Positions 27,646 to 37,522 of a stretch of DNA of 64,000 nt are shown one piece after another. The stretch comes from Pseudomonas huaxiensis (GTDB taxonomy: Bacteria; Pseudomonadota; Gammaproteobacteria; Pseudomonadales; Pseudomonadaceae), in assembly GCF_003231275.1 (NCBI RefSeq), contig NZ_QKVL01000009.1, positions 62,001-126,000 of the forward strand. Direction: 5' to 3'. Every line of letters starts with the position of its first letter. Position 1 is the first letter of the stretch. Position numbers and translations under genes: made by a program. The notes under the pieces are model-generated. The model saw only the letters and a program-made list of their open reading frames with translations. It did not search any database and was not told where the DNA came from.

Positions 27646-28983
27646 TCATGCGCCGCTGACGGTGGTTGCCGATTTCACGGTCTGATTCAACGCGGGGGAT
27701 TCTTCTTTCTGGCACTGCTGAACCGGCTCGGCCTGGCCGTCCAGCATGCGGTTCATGCGTTCGGTATCGAGGGCGCCAACCCATTTGGCGATGGCCATGG
27801 TTCCGACGGCGTTGCCGATGGTGTTGGTGATGGCGCGGGCTTCCGACATGAAGCGGTCCACGCCCAGCAACAGGACCATGCCGGCCACCGGAATGCTGCC
27901 GAGGGAGGCGAGGGTGGCGGCCAGGGTGATGAAGCCGGAGCCGGTCACCCCTGCCGAGCCCTTGGAGGTCAGCAACAACACGCCGAGGACGATCAACTGG
28001 TCGGTCAGGCTCAGCGGCGTGTTGGTGGCCTGGGCAATGAAGATGGCGGCCATGGTGTAGTAGATGCACTGGCCATCGGGGTTGAAGGTCAGGCCGGACG
28101 GGATCACCAGGCCCACCACCGGCTTGGACACGCCGACGTTTTCCAGCTTGCCCATCAATTGCGGCACCACCGATTCCGACGAACTGGTGCCAAGCACGGT
28201 GAACAGCTCTTCCTTCAGGTACTTGAGGAACTTCCACAGGCTGAAGCCGGACAGCCGGGCGACGAAGCCGAGGACGATGGTCACGAACAGGAAGCAGGTG
28301 ACGTACATCGTTGCCATCAGCTTGCCGAGCGAGACGATCGAGCCCAGCCCGTACTTGCCGACGGTGAACGCCATCGCGCCGCAGGCCGCCAGTGGCGCGA
28401 CCCGCATCACCATGCCGACGATATGGAACATGCCGTGGGAGAACGACTCCAGCACATCGACTACCGGCTTGCCGCGCGGGCCGAGGTGCGCCAGGGCGAT
28501 ACCGAGCAGGGTCGAGAACAGCAGGATCGGCAGGATCTCGTTCTTGGCGAAGGCGTCGGTCACGCTGGCGGGAATGATATGCAGCAGGAAGTCGGTGAAG
28601 CTGCCAGAGCCGGCAGACGCGGCCGAGGTGTAGCTGGCGATACTCTTGGTATCGAGGGTCGCCGGGTCGATGTTCATGCCTTGGCCGGGCTGAACCAGGT
28701 TGACCACCACCAGCCCCAGCACCAGGGCGAAGGTGGACAACACCTCGAAATAGATCAGTGCGCGTGCACCGACCCGGCCCAGTTCCTTCATGTTCTCCAT
28801 CTTGGCGATGCCGAGCACCACCGTGGCGAAAATGATCGGTGCGAACACCATCTTGATCAGTTTGATAAAGGCATCGCCCAGAGGCTTGAGGTCAACGCCG
28901 ACTTCGGGCCAGAACACACCGAGCGCAATGCCGATGGTCACGCCGATCAGAACCTGGACATACAGCTTTCCTAAGAATCGCAT
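27646..28983 (-). CDS. dctA: DctA-type C4-dicarboxylate symporter
   Basis: 445 residues of the DAACS family with eight membrane helices and the re-entrant-loop signatures [11 protein letters not shown] and [15 protein letters not shown] ([18 protein letters not shown]), plus [19 protein letters not shown]. DctA imports C4-dicarboxylates with H+ or Na+. It heads the ttd operon, so it probably carries tartrate or succinate-like acids here; a dedicated DctA may exist elsewhere. The C-terminal tail beyond the last helix is extended by about 30 residues. Confidence 0.9.
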   Translation of the reverse strand: MRFLGKLYVQVLIGVTIGIALGVFWPEVGVDLKPLGDAFIKLIKMVFAPIIFATVVLGIAKMENMKELGRVGARALIYFEVLSTFALVLGLVVVNLVQPGQGMNIDPATLDTKSIASYTSAASAGSGSFTDFLLHIIPASVTDAFAKNEILPILLFSTLLGIALAHLGPRGKPVVDVLESFSHGMFHIVGMVMRVAPLAACGAMAFTVGKYGLGSIVSLGKLMATMYVTCFLFVTIVLGFVARLSGFSLWKFLKYLKEELFTVLGTSSSESVVPQLMGKLENVGVSKPVVGLVIPSGLTFNPDGQCIYYTMAAIFIAQATNTPLSLTDQLIVLGVLLLTSKGSAGVTGSGFITLAATLASLGSIPVAGMVLLLGVDRFMSEARAITNTIGNAVGTMAIAKWVGALDTERMNRMLDGQAEPVQQCQKEESPALNQTVKSATTVSGA

Positions 28984-29133
28984 GGCCGTTTTTCTCCGCT
29001 TTATTGTTGTGAGTCGGATTTTTTTGTTGGCGGCCGGGCTGTCCGTCGGCGGCGAGGCATTGCCACCGGGAGGAGAGCCCAGATTTCGTGTGGGTAATCA
29101 CGGGAGGCAAAGTTAAAGGTTTTTCTGAAATGT

Positions 29134-29166
29134 GGTAATACAATGAAATTAACTACATTGTTTACC
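29134..29166. promoter_or_regulatory. Inverted repeat between dctA-ttdAB and the LysR gene
   Basis: ACAATG (29140-29145) and CATTGT (29156-29161) are perfect inverted arms with a 10-nt spacer; they extend outward as GGTAA and TTACC with one unpaired base. It sits 12 nt upstream of the LysR ATG in the divergent promoter region and is a plausible LysR-type operator. Confidence 0.5.
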
Positions 29167-29177
29167 TGAGGTTACTA

Positions 29178-30104
29178 ATGAGTCCGGTCTCGGAATTGGC
29201 GTTTTTCGTCCAGCTGGTGCGCCTGGGCAGCCTTGCGGCCACGGCGCGAGAGCTCAACCTGACCCCGCCGGCGGTATCCAAGCGTCTGGCCCAATTGGAG
29301 CAGCGCCTGGGTGTGCGCCTGCTCAACCGCACCACCCGTAGCATCAGCCTCACCGCCGAAGGTGAGCTGTACCTGGTCAATGCCCAGCGCATCCTCGGCG
29401 AGATCGAGGAAATGGAGCAGCAAGTCTCCAGTAGCCGCGCCGAGCCCAAGGGGCTGTTGCGGGTCAACGCGCCACTGGGTTTCGGCCGCACCCATGTCGG
29501 GCCGGCGATTTCTTCGTTCGTCAGGCGTCACCCAGAGGTCGAGGTGCAACTGCAACTGACCGACCGGCCGATCAACCTGCCGGACGACGCCACCGACGTT
29601 GCCATTCGCTTTGGCGAGTTGCCCGACTCACGGCTGATCGCCCGCAAGATCGCCAGCAACCGCCGCCGCCTGTGCGCCACGCCGGCCTATCTGGAGCGTC
29701 ATGGCCACCCCGAAACACCGAAGGACCTGACGCGGCACAGTTGCATTGTCTTGCGCCAGAACGACCTGGCCTTCGGCGCCTGGCGTTTCAGTCGCGGCAA
29801 GCAGTCGGAGTCGGTCAAGGTGCACGGTGGGCTTAGCACCAACGACGGTGAAGTGGCATTGAAATGGGCGCTGGACGGTCACGGCATCCTCATGCGCGCC
29901 GAGTGGAACCTGGCGCGCTACCTGCGCTCCGGGGAACTGGTTGAAGTTTTGGGCGACTACGAGACCCCGCCGGCGGATATCTACGCCGTGTATCTGGAGC
30001 GCTTGAACCTGTCAGCCAAGGTGTCGTTGTTTATCGAGCACCTGCGTGAGTTCTTCCGGCGCAACGCCGACGGCCCCGAAGACAGCCTGTCGGCCTGGCA
30101 ATGA
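29178..30104 (+). CDS. LysR-family regulator of the tartrate genes
   Basis: 308 residues. N-terminal winged helix (FVQLVRLGSLAATARELNLTPPAVSKRLAQLE, residues about 8-40) and a LysR substrate-binding domain (LLRVNAPLGFGRTHVGPAI). It is divergent from dctA-ttdAB, the same arrangement as TtdR in E. coli, and resembles the DmlR/TtdR subgroup in its (N/A)R-x-TR-S-x-x-LT region. GAGG lies upstream of the ATG at 29178. A role as tartrate-responsive activator is inferred from position. Confidence 0.85.
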   Translation: MSPVSELAFFVQLVRLGSLAATARELNLTPPAVSKRLAQLEQRLGVRLLNRTTRSISLTAEGELYLVNAQRILGEIEEMEQQVSSSRAEPKGLLRVNAPLGFGRTHVGPAISSFVRRHPEVEVQLQLTDRPINLPDDATDVAIRFGELPDSRLIARKIASNRRRLCATPAYLERHGHPETPKDLTRHSCIVLRQNDLAFGAWRFSRGKQSESVKVHGGLSTNDGEVALKWALDGHGILMRAEWNLARYLRSGELVEVLGDYETPPADIYAVYLERLNLSAKVSLFIEHLREFFRRNADGPEDSLSAWQ

Positions 30105-30129
30105 CCCAAGGAAAAATATCTTCCAAGGG

Positions 30130-30144
30130 TAGGAAAAACCTATC
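30130..30144. promoter_or_regulatory. AGG-A5-CCT inverted repeat upstream of the second LysR gene
   Basis: The region reads AGGGTAGG-AAAAA-CCTATCCT (30127-30146), near-palindromic with a 5-nt A spacer, 100 nt upstream of the LysR GTG. A closely similar sequence on the other strand lies at 33129-33145 before the DUF1028 gene (14 of 15 core bases identical), suggesting a shared operator. Confidence 0.45.
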
Positions 30145-30244
30145 CTGGCGGCCAAGCTGTCATCCCACGTCTACGGTAAGGTGACAGCTTCATCGACCCA
30201 CCTTGCTGCGGGACGGAGCCGGCAGCCGGCCAGGAGAGGTTCAC

Positions 30245-31153
30245 GTGGCTTCCTACACCCTGCGACAACTCAAGTACTTCGTCACCACGGTCGAGGCCGG
30301 TAGCGTTGCCGAGGCCTCACGTCAGCTCTACATTGCGCAGCCGTCGATTTCGACGGCGATCAAGAGCCTGGAAGAAAGCTTCGGCGTGCAACTGTTCATT
30401 CGCCACCACGCCCAGGGCGTGTCCCTGACGCCCAGCGGCAAGCGCTTCTACAGCAAGACCAAATTGCTCTTGCAGATGGCCCGCGAGTTCGAACAGAACG
30501 CCCTGGCCGACAACGACACCGTGGCCGGTCAAATCGATATCGGTGTGTTCGAGACGGTCGCGCCGCTGTACTTGCCGCGGCTGATCGCCGGTTTTCGCCA
30601 GCGCTATCCGGGCGTGGATATCCGCATGCGCGACGGCGAGCAACAGGAACTGATTCAGGGTCTGACCTCGGGCGCCTTTGACCTCGCGTTTCTCTACGAT
30701 CACTACCTCGACAACACCATCGAAACCGAGCCGCTGATGCCGCCGCAGAAACCCTATGTGTTGCTGCCGCAGAAGCACCGTTTCGCCAGCCAGAGCCAGG
30801 TCTCGTTGCGTGACCTGTGCCCGGAACCGATGATCCTGCTGGACGTGGCGCCGAGCCGTACGTATTTCGTCAGCCTGTTCAACGACCTGGGCCTGACGCC
30901 GAATATCGTTTTCAGCTCGCCGTCGATCGAGATGGTGCGCGGCATGGTGGGGCAGGGGTTCGGGTTCTCGCTGCTGGTAACCCGGCCGAGTTCCGAATGC
31001 ACCTATGACGGGCAGAAAGTGGTGGCGGTGGAGATTGCCGAACCGGTGGAAATGTCCGGGCTGGTGACCGCCAGGCTGAAGCGGATGCAGTTGACCCGGC
31101 CGGCGCAGTTGTTTGTGGATTTCTGCCGAGAAGAGTTGGCGCGGTTGGGCTGA
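30245..31153 (+). CDS. LysR-family transcriptional regulator
   Basis: 302 residues from the GTG at 30245, which has AGGAGAGG about 6 nt upstream; an earlier TTG at 30203 would add 14 residues unlike the family. The helix-turn-helix is TLRQLKYFVTTVEAGSVAEASRQLYIAQPSISTAIKSLE; the effector domain begins near residue 90. It lies convergent to the RidA gene and is the likely regulator of the RidA/monooxygenase and DUF1028/ArgE operons, supported by the shared AGG-N5-CCT motif. Confidence 0.87.
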   Translation: MASYTLRQLKYFVTTVEAGSVAEASRQLYIAQPSISTAIKSLEESFGVQLFIRHHAQGVSLTPSGKRFYSKTKLLLQMAREFEQNALADNDTVAGQIDIGVFETVAPLYLPRLIAGFRQRYPGVDIRMRDGEQQELIQGLTSGAFDLAFLYDHYLDNTIETEPLMPPQKPYVLLPQKHRFASQSQVSLRDLCPEPMILLDVAPSRTYFVSLFNDLGLTPNIVFSSPSIEMVRGMVGQGFGFSLLVTRPSSECTYDGQKVVAVEIAEPVEMSGLVTARLKRMQLTRPAQLFVDFCREELARLG

Positions 31154-31170
31154 TGGATGCTTTGTGGTCC

Positions 31171-31233
31171 ATCGCGAGCAAGCTCGCTCCTACAGTTCAC
31201 AGCACGCACTGTAGGAGCGAGCTTGCTCGCGAT
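31171..31233. repeat. REP doublet (REPIN) between convergent genes
   Basis: Two inverted REP units, ATCGCGAGCAAGCTCGCTCC at 31171-31190 and its reverse complement at 31214-31233, separated by a short spacer. It lies between the stops of the LysR and RidA genes and may act as a bidirectional transcript end. Confidence 0.85.
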
Positions 31234-31236
31234 GAA

Positions 31237-31647
31237 TTACTCCGGAATTACTGCGATTACGTCAATCTCCATCAGCCACTCCGCCTGCGCCAATCCCGCC
31301 ACTACCAGTCCGGTGGAAATCGGGAACACGCCCTTCAGCCATTTTCCCACTTCCCGGTAGACCGGCTCGCGGAAGCGCGGGTCGGTGATGTAGGTGGTGG
31401 TCTTGACGATATGCGACAGGTCCGAGCCCGCTTCTTCAAGCAGTTGCTTGACGTTCTTCATCGCCTGTTCGGCTTGCGCTTGAGGGTCGCCGAGGCCCAC
31501 CAGGCGGCCTTCGAAGTCGGTGCCGACCTGGCCGCGGACATAGACGGTGTTGCCGGCCCGCACGGCCTGGCACAGGTCATTGTCCAGGGTCTGGTTGGGG
31601 TAGGTTTCCTTGGTGTTGAACATGCGCACGCGGGTGTGAGTAGGCAT
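31237..31647 (-). CDS. RidA-family (Rid/YjgF) protein
   Basis: 136 residues with the Rid fold signatures AVRAGNTVYVRGQVGTDFEG, QAEQAMKNVKQLLEEAGSD and the end region MEIDVIAVIPE. The catalytic Arg of classical RidA imine deaminases is not seen at its usual place near the C-terminus, so it may belong to a non-archetypal Rid subgroup. The start overlaps the stop of the monooxygenase gene by one base (TGATG), implying a joint role, perhaps handling a reactive imine released by the flavoenzyme. This role is inference. Confidence 0.85.
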   Translation of the reverse strand: MPTHTRVRMFNTKETYPNQTLDNDLCQAVRAGNTVYVRGQVGTDFEGRLVGLGDPQAQAEQAMKNVKQLLEEAGSDLSHIVKTTTYITDPRFREPVYREVGKWLKGVFPISTGLVVAGLAQAEWLMEIDVIAVIPE

Positions 31648-32966
31648 CAGTTGACTCCCATGAGGTCGGCTTTGGCAGTGGAGGATTCGCTGGTTTCAGG
31701 GGCCTGGCGCTGGTCGCGGTCGCGGTAGGCCAGGTAGGTGCGTTGGGTGGCGATGTGTCCGGCGACATGCTTGGCGTCGTGCCACACGCCCCAGATGAAC
31801 GATGAACCGCGACGCGACAGCCATGGCAGGCCGACGAAGTACACGCCCGGCTCGGCGGACACGCCGCGCTGGTGCTTCGGCTTGCCGTTGGCGTCGAAGG
31901 CATCCACTTTCAGCCAGTTGAAATCGACGGCGTAACCGGTAGCCCAGATGATCGAGGTGACGCCGGCGACGGCCAGGTCCAGTTCGAGAGTCGGCGCCGT
32001 CACGCACTCGGGGTCGGCCAGGCGGCGACGGGCCTCCGGCTCCAGTGGCAAATCCAGGCCGTTGCGCTCGACGTAGGCGTCGGCGGCATCCAGCAGGGCC
32101 AGGTAGTTTTCATCGCCACGGCGGATGTTGTCGGCCAGGTTGTCTTCGAAGTACGCGACGCCGTTGTCGAACGAGCGAGTCAGGCCGACCAGATTCATGC
32201 CTTGGTGGGCGAGGGCGCGGAAGTCCACGGTGTGGCCACCGCGGGCACCGCTGACGGCGATGGTCACGTGCTCGCGGCCGGGCTTGGCGATCTCCGCGTC
32301 CCATTCGCCCAGCACACCCAGCCACCAGCAGAAATCACGATTGCGGTAGCTGCGCGGCGGCCGGTCGTGAGCGCCGACGGAGAGGTAGACCTTGCGCCCG
32401 GCGCGCATCAGTTCGTCGGCGATCTGTACGCCGGAAGAGCCGGCGCCCACCACCAGCACGGCACCTTCGGGCAACTGCTGCGGATTGAAGTAGGCGGCGG
32501 AATGGATCTGGTGCAGGCCGGCGTCTTTCGGCGCGATCGGCGGAATCACCGGCCGCTGGAACGGCCCGGTGGCGGCGACCACACGGTTGGCGCGGATCAC
32601 GCCTTCGCTGGTGTCGATGGTGAAGCCTGGACGGTCGGCGTTGCGCACCACGGATTTGACCTCCACGCCGGTGCGGATCGGCAGGTCGTACTTGCGCACA
32701 TAGGCTTCGAAGTAGTCAGCGACCTGGTCCTTGCCGGCGAAGGCGTCCGGGTCGAGGTCGAATTCCAGGCCGGGAAAGCGGTCGTGCCAGACCGGACCGT
32801 TGGCGACCAGCGAGTCCCAGCGGCCGCTGCGCCAGGCTTCGGCGATACGGTTGCGCTCCAGCACCAGGTGCGGCACGCCGAGTTTGCTCAGGTGTTCGCT
32901 CATGGCCACGCCGGCCTGTCCGGCGCCGACGACGAGGGTGTCGATTTCGAGGTTGTTCAAAGTCAT
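31647..32966 (-). CDS. Flavin-dependent monooxygenase (class B type)
   Basis: About 439 residues. The FAD-binding Rossmann motif VVGAGQAGVAMSEHL lies near the N-terminus and a second NADPH-binding GxGxxG (VVGAGSSGVQIADELM) at about 175; an ATG-type motif (WATGYAVDF) follows near 365. The fold matches class B flavoprotein monooxygenases. The ATG at 32966 is preferred because AGGG is 7 nt upstream; an ATG at 32972 would add two residues. It forms a two-gene unit with RidA and is divergent from DUF1028-argE. The substrate is unknown, probably a nitrogen compound. Confidence 0.85.
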   Translation of the reverse strand: MTLNNLEIDTLVVGAGQAGVAMSEHLSKLGVPHLVLERNRIAEAWRSGRWDSLVANGPVWHDRFPGLEFDLDPDAFAGKDQVADYFEAYVRKYDLPIRTGVEVKSVVRNADRPGFTIDTSEGVIRANRVVAATGPFQRPVIPPIAPKDAGLHQIHSAAYFNPQQLPEGAVLVVGAGSSGVQIADELMRAGRKVYLSVGAHDRPPRSYRNRDFCWWLGVLGEWDAEIAKPGREHVTIAVSGARGGHTVDFRALAHQGMNLVGLTRSFDNGVAYFEDNLADNIRRGDENYLALLDAADAYVERNGLDLPLEPEARRRLADPECVTAPTLELDLAVAGVTSIIWATGYAVDFNWLKVDAFDANGKPKHQRGVSAEPGVYFVGLPWLSRRGSSFIWGVWHDAKHVAGHIATQRTYLAYRDRDQRQAPETSESSTAKADLMGVN

Positions 32967-33128
32967 GTCCATGCCCTGTTTGGTAGGCGTTGTTGTTCGG
33001 GACGGTCGTGGGGCCGTCGTTGCCTGGAGCCAGACTAGGGACGGGCGGTTTTTCGCGAAAATAGTAATTAGCGAGGGATTGCCGACAAAAAAGCGAAGGC
33101 CCGGCGCGACGGGCCTTGCGGCGGGCTA

Positions 33129-33145
33129 GACAGGTTTTTCCTATG
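33129..33145. promoter_or_regulatory. AGG-T5-CCT motif in the divergent promoter region
   Basis: GACAGGTTTTTCCTATG matches the reverse complement of the motif upstream of the LysR gene at 30130-30144. It lies about 105 nt upstream of the DUF1028 start, within the 280-bp region that must also hold the monooxygenase promoter. Confidence 0.42.
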
Positions 33146-33248
33146 CCCGAAGCATATTTTTAATCGTTTTCCTGTTGCCGGACGTCCCGCACCATCTGCT
33201 CGAACAGCCGCAACCAGTGGCCGCGCGGGCGGCCCTCAAGGAGCACAC

Positions 33249-33926
33249 ATGACCTTTTCCATCATCGGACGCTGCGCAGAGTCCGGGCAGCTCGGCATCG
33301 CCATCAGTTCTTCCAGCATCGCCGTCGGCGCGCGTTGCCCGTGGGTACGCGCGGGCGTGGGTGCGGTGTCGACGCAGAACATCACCCTGCCGGCCCTCGG
33401 TCCACAGATACTCGATCTGCTGGAGGGCCAGCAACTCGCGCCGGGCATTGCCCTGGAACGGGTGCTGGGGACCAACGGCTGGAGCGAATATCGCCAGGTC
33501 ACGGTGATCGACAGCAATGGCCAGGTGGCGCTGTTCACCGGCCAGGAAGCCCTCGGTGTGCACAACGCGGTGGCCGGCGAGCAGTGCGCGGCGGCGGGTA
33601 ATTTGCTGACCAGTCGCGAGGTGATCGAGGCCATGGTGGCGGCCTTCGAAAACAGCCACGGCCTGCTCGCCGACCGCCTGCTGGCGGCCATGCACGCGGC
33701 GATGGCAGCGGGTGGCGAGGCTGGGCCGGTGCATTCGGCGGCGCTGAAAGTGGCGGGCGAACTGACCTGGCCGCTGGTGGACCTGCGGGTGGACTGGGCT
33801 GATGAAGACCCGATCGGCCAGCTCGACGCCCTCTGGCAGGCATACCGGCCACAGATGCAGGATTACGTCACCCGCGCCCTCGACCCCACCGCCGCGCCCA
33901 GCTACGGAGTGCCCGGCGATGAGTGA
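33249..33926 (+). CDS. DUF1028 family protein
   Basis: 225 residues. The N-terminus MTFSIIGRCAESGQLGIAIS and the segments GVGAVSTQNIT and LLTSREVIEAMVAAFENSHG match DUF1028, a family with an Ntn-hydrolase-like look whose activity is not established to my knowledge. AAGGAG lies upstream of the ATG. Its end overlaps the start of the ArgE-like gene by 8 nt, so the two are co-translated. Together with the divergent flavin monooxygenase and RidA, it looks like a catabolic set for an amide or N-acyl compound. Confidence 0.85.
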   Translation: MTFSIIGRCAESGQLGIAISSSSIAVGARCPWVRAGVGAVSTQNITLPALGPQILDLLEGQQLAPGIALERVLGTNGWSEYRQVTVIDSNGQVALFTGQEALGVHNAVAGEQCAAAGNLLTSREVIEAMVAAFENSHGLLADRLLAAMHAAMAAGGEAGPVHSAALKVAGELTWPLVDLRVDWADEDPIGQLDALWQAYRPQMQDYVTRALDPTAAPSYGVPGDE

Positions 33927-35082
33927 CACCCGCAGCCGTGAGCTGTTGGGCCGGCTGATCGGTTTCGCCACGGTCAGCCGGGAGTCCAACCTCGAATTGA
34001 TCACGTTCATCCGTGATTACCTGGCCGGGCATGGCGTGGACAGCGAGCTGTTCCATAACGCCGAAGGTACCAAGGCCAATCTGTTCGCCACCCTCGGTCC
34101 GCAGGGTCGGGGTGGCGTCGTGCTGTCCGGGCATACCGATGTGGTGCCGGTGGACGGCCAGGCCTGGACCCTTGATCCGTTCGCCATGACTGAACGCGAG
34201 GGTCGCCTTTATGGCCGCGGCGCCGCCGACATGAAGGGCTTTATCGCCTCGGTGCTGGCGGCGGTGCCGGCGTTTCTTGCCGAGCCGTTGCAGATACCCG
34301 TGCACCTGGCGTTTTCCTATGACGAAGAAGTCGGCTGCCTGGGTGTGCGTTCCATGCTCGCGGCACTGGAACAGCGTCCGCACAAGCCAATCATGTGCCT
34401 GATCGGCGAACCCACTGAACTCAAGCCGGTGCTGGGTCACAAGGGCAAGCTGGCGATGCGTTGCCAGGTGCAGGGCGCGGCTTGCCATTCGGCTTACGCG
34501 CCTTACGGGGTGAATGCCATCGAGTACGCGGCGCGCCTGATTGGCAAGCTCGGTGAGATCGGTGATCGACTGGCCCGTCCTGAACAGCATGACGCGCGTT
34601 TCGATCCGCCGTTTTCCACGGTGCAGACCGGCGTGATCAAGGGCGGCAGGGCGTTGAATATCGTCCCGGCGGAGTGCGAATTCGATTTTGAAGTGCGTGC
34701 TTTGCCGGGCTTCGATGCACAGACTGTGGCCGATGAATTGGGCGCTTACGCTGAAACGGAACTGTTGCCGAAGATGCGCGCCGTGCAGGTGGAGACGTCG
34801 GTACGGTTGCAGCCGCTGAGCGCCTATCCGGGGCTGGCGACGCCGGCTGACAGTGAAGCGGCGCGGGTATTGGCGCTGCTCAGCGGCTCCAGTGAGTTTG
34901 GCACTGTGGCGTTTGGCACTGAAGGCGGGTTGTTCGATCAGGCGGGAATTCCTACGGTGGTCTGTGGTCCGGGGAGCATGGATCAGGGGCACAAGCCGGA
35001 TGAGTTCGTCAGCCTGGAGCAACTGCAAGGGTGTGATGCGATGTTGATGAGGCTGGTGGAGTATTTGCGACAGCCTGCTTGA
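33919..35082 (+). CDS. ArgE/DapE-family (M20) deacetylase
   Basis: 387 residues. Metal ligands and catalytic residues of the M20 family are visible: SGHTDVVPVDGQ (His, Asp), GRGAADMKGF (bridging Asp), SYDEEVGCLG (Glu-Glu), GEPTELKPVLGHKGK (Asp/Glu) and GPGSMDQGHKPDEFV (His). It resembles acetylornithine deacetylase. The ATG at 33919 lies inside the end of the DUF1028 gene. Because it sits in a catabolic cluster rather than an arginine operon, it may act on another N-acyl amino acid. Confidence 0.87.
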   Translation: MSDTRSRELLGRLIGFATVSRESNLELITFIRDYLAGHGVDSELFHNAEGTKANLFATLGPQGRGGVVLSGHTDVVPVDGQAWTLDPFAMTEREGRLYGRGAADMKGFIASVLAAVPAFLAEPLQIPVHLAFSYDEEVGCLGVRSMLAALEQRPHKPIMCLIGEPTELKPVLGHKGKLAMRCQVQGAACHSAYAPYGVNAIEYAARLIGKLGEIGDRLARPEQHDARFDPPFSTVQTGVIKGGRALNIVPAECEFDFEVRALPGFDAQTVADELGAYAETELLPKMRAVQVETSVRLQPLSAYPGLATPADSEAARVLALLSGSSEFGTVAFGTEGGLFDQAGIPTVVCGPGSMDQGHKPDEFVSLEQLQGCDAMLMRLVEYLRQPA

Positions 35083-35204
35083 GAGATAAAGCGCCGCTTG
35101 CGGCTCATGCCAGTCAGTTAAACCAGTTGGGGCCGCTTTGCGGCCCTTCGCGACGGTTCGGCGTCCCGACAGGCTCGCACCCACAACCTGCATCTTGGCT
35201 AGAT

Positions 35205-35232
35205 CCTGTGGGAGCGAGCTTGCTCGCCAAGG
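35205..35232. repeat. Single REP palindrome
   Basis: TGTGGGAGCGAGCTTGCTCG carries the standard REP core in the intergenic region between the ArgE-like gene and kup. The rest of 35083-35381 shows only an AT-richer run before kup with no clear operator. Confidence 0.75.
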
Positions 35233-35381
35233 GTTCATGATTGAGCTGTGGGAACTGGCCTGTCACACCAGCGTAAAGCCCCGAATTTTTACGCGTTTTT
35301 TACGCCCCGCCCCAACGCATAAAACGATACTGAGCGCGTTTTTTTCCGCCCCCGGACGCCTCCGGTGAACTACACCAGCTC

Positions 35382-37325
35382 ATGAAGGGCCCGCGTCAGC
35401 CCCTCAACCCAGAGAAATCACCCGTGAGTGAAGCACTGACCGTTGCAGAACCCTCCCATCACGCCAAAACCTCCGGCATCGGCATGCTGATCGCCGCTGC
35501 CGGCGTGGTGTATGGCGATATTGGCACCAGCCCCTTGTACACGCTCAAGGAGGTGTTCTCCGGCCACTACGGCGTTCAGCCCAGCCACGACGGTGTGCTG
35601 GGGATCCTGTCACTGGTGTTCTGGTCGCTGATCTGGGTGGTTTCGATCAAATACGTGCTGTTCATCCTGCGCGCCGACAACCAGGGCGAAGGCGGAATCA
35701 TGGCCTTGACCGCCCTGGCTCGGCGGGCCGCCGCACCCTTTCCGAGAATGAGCAGGGCGCTGGTGCTCCTCGGCCTGTTCGGCGCAGCGCTGTTTTACGG
35801 CGACAGCATGATCACCCCGGCGATTTCGGTGCTGTCTGCGGTTGAGGGCCTGCAACTGGCCTTCGACGGCATTGACCATTGGGTCGTGCCGTTATCGGTG
35901 ATCGTGCTGGTGGCGTTGTTCCTGATCCAGAAACACGGCACCGCGCGCATCGGTATCCTGTTCGGTCCGGTGATGGTGGTGTGGTTTGTGGTGCTGGGCG
36001 CACTGGGACTCTACGGCATCGTGCAGCGCCCGGAGGTGCTGCTGGCGCTCAACCCCGCCTGGGCCGTGCAGTTTTTCGTGGTGCATCCGGGCATTGGCGT
36101 CGCGATCCTCGGTGCGGTGGTGCTGGCGCTGACCGGCGCGGAAGCCCTGTACGCCGACATGGGCCACTTCGGTCGCAAGCCGATTGCCCGGGCCTGGTTC
36201 AGCCTGGTGCTGCCGGGTCTTGTCCTCAACTACTTTGGCCAGGGCGCGCTGATCCTCGATAACCCGGAAGCCGTACGCAACCCGTTCTACCTGCTGGCCC
36301 CCGGCTGGGCGCTGCTGCCGATGGTCGCGCTTTCCACCCTGGCGACGATCATTGCGTCCCAGGCGGTCATTTCAGGCGCCTTTTCCCTGACCCGTCAGGC
36401 CATCCAGCTGGGCTACGTCCCGCGCATGTTCATCCAGCACACCTCCAGCCAGGAGCAGGGGCAGATTTACATCGGCACGGTGAACTGGGCGTTGATGGTC
36501 GGCGTGGTGCTGCTGGTGATCGGCTTCGAATCTTCCAGTGCCCTGGCCGCAGCCTACGGCGTGGCGGTCACCGGCACCATGCTGATCACCACCATCCTTT
36601 CGTCCGCCGTGGTGCTGCTGTTGTGGAAAAAACCACGCTGGCTGGCCGTGCCGCTGCTGCTGGGTTTCCTGTTGGTGGACAGCCTGTATTTCTCGGCTAA
36701 CGCGCCGAAGATCGTCCAGGGTGGCGCCTTCCCGGTGATCGCCGGGATAGGCCTGTTCATCCTGATGACCACCTGGAAGCGCGGACGCAAGATCATCGTC
36801 GAGCGCCTGGACGAAACCGCGCTGCCACTTCCACTGTTCATCAGCAGCCTGCAGGCGCAGCCGCCGCACCGGGTGCAGGGCACGGCGGTGTTCCTCACCG
36901 CGAGGACCGACGCGGTACCCCACGCCTTGCTGCATAACCTGCTGCACAACCAGGTCATGCATGAGCAGGTGGTGCTGCTCACCGTCGTGTTCGAGGACCG
37001 TCCACGCGTCAACCCCGCCAAACGTTTCGACGTCGAGGCGTATGGCGAGGGCTTCTACCGGGTCAACCTGCACTTCGGCTTCATGGAAGAGCCCGACGTG
37101 CCATTGGCCTTGAGCCAATGCCCGCGCACCGACCTGGATTTCAGCCACATGCGCACCACCTACTTCCTGAGCCGCGAGACCGTCATCCCGACCAGCCGCA
37201 TTGGCATGGCGAAGTGGCGCGAGCACCTGTTCGCCTTCCTGCTCAAGAATGCCAACAGCAACCTCAAGTACTTCAAGCTGCCGTTGAACCGGGTGATCGA
37301 ACTGGGCACGCAGGTGGAGATATAA
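35382..37325 (+). CDS. kup: Kup low-affinity potassium transporter
   Basis: 647 residues with about 12 membrane helices and the Kup signature [20 protein letters not shown] (about 40-58), [11 protein letters not shown] and [19 protein letters not shown], then a soluble C-terminal domain of about 170 residues. It takes up K+ with protons. An in-frame GTG at 35424 gives MSEALTV-like N-terminus and is an equally good start; neither has a strong ribosome site. Confidence 0.93.
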   Translation: MKGPRQPLNPEKSPVSEALTVAEPSHHAKTSGIGMLIAAAGVVYGDIGTSPLYTLKEVFSGHYGVQPSHDGVLGILSLVFWSLIWVVSIKYVLFILRADNQGEGGIMALTALARRAAAPFPRMSRALVLLGLFGAALFYGDSMITPAISVLSAVEGLQLAFDGIDHWVVPLSVIVLVALFLIQKHGTARIGILFGPVMVVWFVVLGALGLYGIVQRPEVLLALNPAWAVQFFVVHPGIGVAILGAVVLALTGAEALYADMGHFGRKPIARAWFSLVLPGLVLNYFGQGALILDNPEAVRNPFYLLAPGWALLPMVALSTLATIIASQAVISGAFSLTRQAIQLGYVPRMFIQHTSSQEQGQIYIGTVNWALMVGVVLLVIGFESSSALAAAYGVAVTGTMLITTILSSAVVLLLWKKPRWLAVPLLLGFLLVDSLYFSANAPKIVQGGAFPVIAGIGLFILMTTWKRGRKIIVERLDETALPLPLFISSLQAQPPHRVQGTAVFLTARTDAVPHALLHNLLHNQVMHEQVVLLTVVFEDRPRVNPAKRFDVEAYGEGFYRVNLHFGFMEEPDVPLALSQCPRTDLDFSHMRTTYFLSRETVIPTSRIGMAKWREHLFAFLLKNANSNLKYFKLPLNRVIELGTQVEI

Positions 37326-37522
37326 GGCGAGCGCGCAGGCCGATGAGGCTGCCGGGCTGCTGAGAGCGAGTGCCGCCCGCGCGGCCCCTCTCGGCGCGAT
37401 CAGGCCATTACCGTCCGTCGCCCCCCCGACTGGCACGGAATTCTCATGGTTTGGCTAAGCTCTCTCGTTACAAGCACGAACAGACGTGCCTTTCCCACCA
37501 CAAAAACAACCCAGGGGGATCC

